From positions 139,955,301 to 140,019,300 of the forward strand of contig JAIOJX010000025.1 of assembly GCA_022376925.1 (NCBI GenBank): DNA of 64,000 nt, in the 5' to 3' direction. The notes beneath the pieces were generated by a model. That model did not search any database, was not told the DNA's origin, and saw nothing but the letters and a program-made list of their open reading frames with translations. The DNA comes from Tragulus kanchil. Lineage: Eukaryota; Chordata; Mammalia; Artiodactyla; Tragulidae. A program made the translations under genes and the position numbers. Shown piece by piece: positions 61,000-64,000 of this stretch. The number at the start of each line of letters is the position of its first letter. The first letter of the stretch is position 1.

Positions 61000-61245
61000 T
61001 TCTGTTGCTAAGTTGTGTCTGACTCTTTGTGACCCCATGGACTGCAGCACGCCAAGCTTCCCTGCCCTTCATTATCTCCTGGAGTTTGCTTCAGAAGATT
61101 TATGTCCACTGAGTCAGTGATGCTGTCTAGCCATCTCCTCTGCCATGCACCATCATCTCCTCTTGCCCTCACTCTTTCCCAGCATCAGGGTCTTTCCCAA
61201 AGAGTTGGCTCTTTGCACCAGGTGGCCAGAGTACTGATATCCTTG
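61000..61245 (-). mobile_element. BovB/Bov-A2-type 3' fragment
   Basis: CTGACTCTTTGTGACCCC near 61018, GAGTCAGTGATGCTGTC near 61111, then CCCAGCATCAGGGTC and CAGGTGGCCAGAGTACTG match the reverse complement of the BovB 3' region, which Bov-A2 shares. BovB and Bov-A2 cannot be told apart from this length. Confidence 0.85.
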
Positions 61246-61814
61246 GCTATACCCCAATACAAAATAAAAAGTATAAAAAAATACTTATTTTTTTTCAGCA
61301 CATTTACTCCTTCTCCTTCAAAAATCATAAGTATTAATCGAGTAATATTAATACTCAGTAGAAGTACATTAATAATGTAGCTTATATCAGATATGTAGAC
61401 AAATTTATAGTCTATTGTTTTACATTTATTTTTTAAATAATATTCTAATTTTTTTGTATTTTTACAGAGTTTTGTTGTTTATAGATATGTATGTTCCCAG
61501 GTTAGTCATATGTATGTCTCTGGCCACCTCCTTCCTCCACCTCCCTCCCAGTCCCCCCCCCATGCCACCCCTTCAGGCCATTGCACCACGCCCCTGCAGG
61601 ATACATTTATTTTTATCATATTCTGTTCCTTTCTTTGGATCTGTTATGAACACAGCTATATGTCCTTCCTCCTTTATTGTTTTTATCATCATTGCTTTCT
61701 TGCATTTGTTCTGGTTCTGTTAGCACATTATTATAATAGGTGATTTGAAAAGAAGCTAAAGATTTTTCTTATACTTTTTTTTTCTTTACCCCATCATGCC
61801 TCTTGTGTGTTATG
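61246..61814. other. AT-rich stretch with C-rich patch
   Basis: The AT-rich part is followed by a pyrimidine-rich block (61527-61600). It may be an old retroelement remnant but I could not name one. Confidence 0.45.
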
Positions 61815-62044
61815 TTTATTTTCATCCATCTTTTCTTCTTTGGCATTTGTGCGCTTCCAATTGCAGTGACCTCTCACTGCAGAGCACTGGTTCTGGGCGC
61901 ATGTGCTCCAGAGTGCGGGCTGGTAATTGGGCACACCGGTCCCTCTGCTCCAAGGCACGTGGGATCTTTCTGGACCAGGGATCGAACTGGTGCCGCCTAC
62001 ACTGCAAGGCAGACTGTCCAACCACTGGACCACCATGGAAGCCC
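61815..62044 (-). mobile_element. CHR-type SINE
   Basis: ATTTTCATCCATC at the left, CCAGGGATCGAACTGGTGCC and GGACCACCATGGAAGCCC at the right. Same subtype as 43971 and 49306. Confidence 0.87.
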
Positions 62045-62098
62045 GAAACTAATGATTTTTTGGGGAAAAAATCCACATGGTACTTGATGTTACAGATC

Positions 62099-64000
62099 AA
62101 GATAAATCCAGAAAGTTTAGAGGGACAAATATCTAAAGGTAAAGGCAAGTAGAATTCGATACTTGTTAAAACTCTGGAAAAGAGATTAACTTTCTCTGAT
62201 TTGAAGTGAGAGAAGAAACTATAAGAAAGAAACCTATAGATTTAATTTGATAAAATTCTTAGTTCCCTTATCAGCCAAATTCTGGTATGACCAGCATAGA
62301 GTAAGTATTGCAAAATGTTAATTACTATTGTTTTATTATTGCACTGTAACAATAAAAAAGGATGTAGCCAAAATAAAAATAAAAGAGAGCAACCCAAAGA
62401 AACCATTTTTAAGCAGAGAATGTGACAAAGTGTGAAGTTAGTTTAATTATTAAAGAGTTCATATTTTAATAAATGGAAAAGACCCTAAAGATATAATATA
62501 CAAAAGAGAAAGCATAGATATAGAAGAAAATACTGAACCTCCTTAGATTCACTGATTGACTTTACTAAGTAGGAAAAATTAAAATGCAACTGATAATACT
62601 ATAGAAAAATTAGGAAGTAATTTAAAAATATGTGTGAATGGTAAATCATGCTAAGAAATCATTATCTATGATAATAAAACCTCATATTCCCAAAGAATTT
62701 CAACACAAAATTTTTTCATATAGATGGAAAACTAGAAGCCTCTTACTGTTTAACAGCAGAGAAGTGGTTCAATAAAATATTCTTCGTATGTGTACCTAAT
62801 CTTCTGCAACTGTAAAAAGGATGGGAACCATAATCTTAAGCAACGTTTTATAATATTTTAAAATGTTAGCATTGGAAGTTCATGTGGCAGCATTTATTAG
62901 TAATTTGGTATGTCCTCTAGCCTATTACTTTTATTTACAGGTATCTGTTCTGTAGAACATGTACACAAAGATGTCTGCACAATACACAGGCTGTTTGTAC
63001 GAATATTGATTTTAAAGCAAAAAGTGGGAAATACCTAGCAACAGAGTTATGGTTAGATTAATTTTTGATTTTAGTGTGAAGAAATATTATCTTGTCAATC
63101 GAATGATGTGCCAGCATGGAAAGTGTTTCAAAGTATATTGTTAACTTTAAAAGATCAAGTTGTTAAATAATGTATATAATAAGATAAATCCAGAAAGTTT
63201 AGAGGGACAAATATCTAAAGGTAAAGGCAAGTAGAATTCGATACTTGTTAAAACTCTGGAAAAGAGATTAACTTTCTCTGATTTGAAGTGAGAGAAGAAA
63301 CTATAAGAAAGAAACCTATAGATTTAATTTGATAAAATTCTTAGTTCCCTTATCAGCCAAATTCTGGTATGACCAGCATAGAGTAAGTATTGCAAAATGT
63401 TAATTACTATTGTTTTATTATTGCACTGTAACAATAAAAAAGGATGTAGCCAAAATAAAAATAAAAGAGAGCAACCCAAAGAAACCATTTTTAAGCAGAG
63501 AATGTGACAAAGTGTGAAGTTAGTTTAATTATTAAAGAGTTCATATTTTAATAAATGGAAAAGACCCTAAAGATATAATATACAAAAGAGAAAGCATAGA
63601 TATAGAAGAAAATACTGAACCTCCTTAGATTCACTGATTGACTTTACTAAGTAGGAAAAATTAAAATGCAACTGATAATACTATAGAAAAATTAGGAAGT
63701 AATTTAAAAATATGTGTGAATGGTAAATCATGCTAAGAAATCATTATCTATGATAATAAAACCTCATATTCCCAAAGAATTTCAACACAAAATTTTTTCA
63801 TATAGATGGAAAACTAGAAGCCTCTTACTGTTTAACAGCAGAGAAGTGGTTCAATAAAATATTCTTCGTATGTGTACCTAATCTTCTGCAACTGTAAAAA
63901 GGATGGGAACCATAATCTTAAGCAACGTTTTATAATATTTTAAAATGTTAGCATTGGAAGTTCATGTGGCAGCATTTATTAGTAATTTGGTATGTCCTCT
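62099..64000. repeat. Tandem duplication P (period 1082 bp), right copy cut by window edge
   Basis: 62099-63180 is followed by its own copy from 63181 to the window end. The visible part of copy 2 matches 62099-62918. AAGATAAATCC is at both starts. Confidence 0.93.
62690..63180 (+). mobile_element. Possible old L1 (L1ME-like) 3' remnants
   Basis: GTGGTTCAATAAAATATTC, later AACAGAGTTATGGTTAGATT and GCATGGAAAGTGTTTCAAAG resemble the terminal region of ancient L1 elements. Decay is heavy and I could not fix the ends. Part of it is repeated after 63770. Confidence 0.4.

Noticed and set aside
1..64000. CRISPR array or phage-type repeat system
   Set aside because: The direct repeats are ~1.1 kb tandem copies without short repeat-spacer structure, and the window is clearly mammalian.
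1..64000. Satellite DNA or a biological segmental-duplication cluster
   Set aside because: Each duplicated unit is a different sequence present twice (or three times where pairs overlap), not one unit repeated many times.

Overview
The window is nuclear DNA of a ruminant, almost certainly a bovid. Bov-tA SINEs, tRNA-Glu-type CHR SINEs, BovB LINE 3' ends and Bov-A2-like sequence occur throughout, on an older mammalian layer of MIR, L2 and L1M. I cannot name the species. No intact protein-coding gene is visible. The open frames are short, lack codon structure or homology, and often lie inside SINEs or simple repeats. The one stretch of real protein homology is a dead processed copy of C1orf131 (DUF4602 family).

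The dominant structure is a series of sixteen direct tandem duplications. Nearly all the units are about 1.07-1.19 kb, and junctions lie near 466, 4376, 9373, 15904, 18905, 20938, 26481, 31210, 33116, 37825, 39770, 42580, 46685, 49846, 52405 and 63181. The two copies of each are almost identical inside. Differences are mostly homopolymer indels and scrambled bases, and they tend to lie late in copy 1 and early in copy 2. Three neighbouring pairs overlap, so some segments occur three times. The uniform size, the random position relative to any repeat, and this error polarity fit adjacent contigs whose overlapping ends were joined without being merged, better than sixteen biological duplications. 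Collapsing them would remove about 17-18 kb.

By region: 1-14.7 kb is intergenic or intronic DNA with MIR/L2 fragments, a Bov-tA pair (5.9-6.4 kb) and duplications A-C. 14.7-22 kb holds duplications D-F, an unidentified short polyA-tailed retrocopy with target-site duplications, and a CHR-like SINE. 22.2-23.6 kb is an old L1 in the split, inverted arrangement produced by twin priming. 23.8-30 kb has Bov-tA copies, duplication G and a BovB ORF2 3' fragment. 30-35 kb has duplications H and I and the minus-strand C1orf131 pseudogene, whose 3' part is repeated by those duplications. 35-53.5 kb has a long (CA)n tract, SINEs and duplications J-O. 53.5-62 kb is mostly AT-rich single-copy DNA with MIR/L2, a probable solo LTR and SINE/BovB fragments. 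62-64 kb is duplication P, which runs off the window.

I found no new gene system. The points that merit checking are the duplication series, the two processed retrocopies, the twin-primed L1 and the LTR-like element with a polyT edge.
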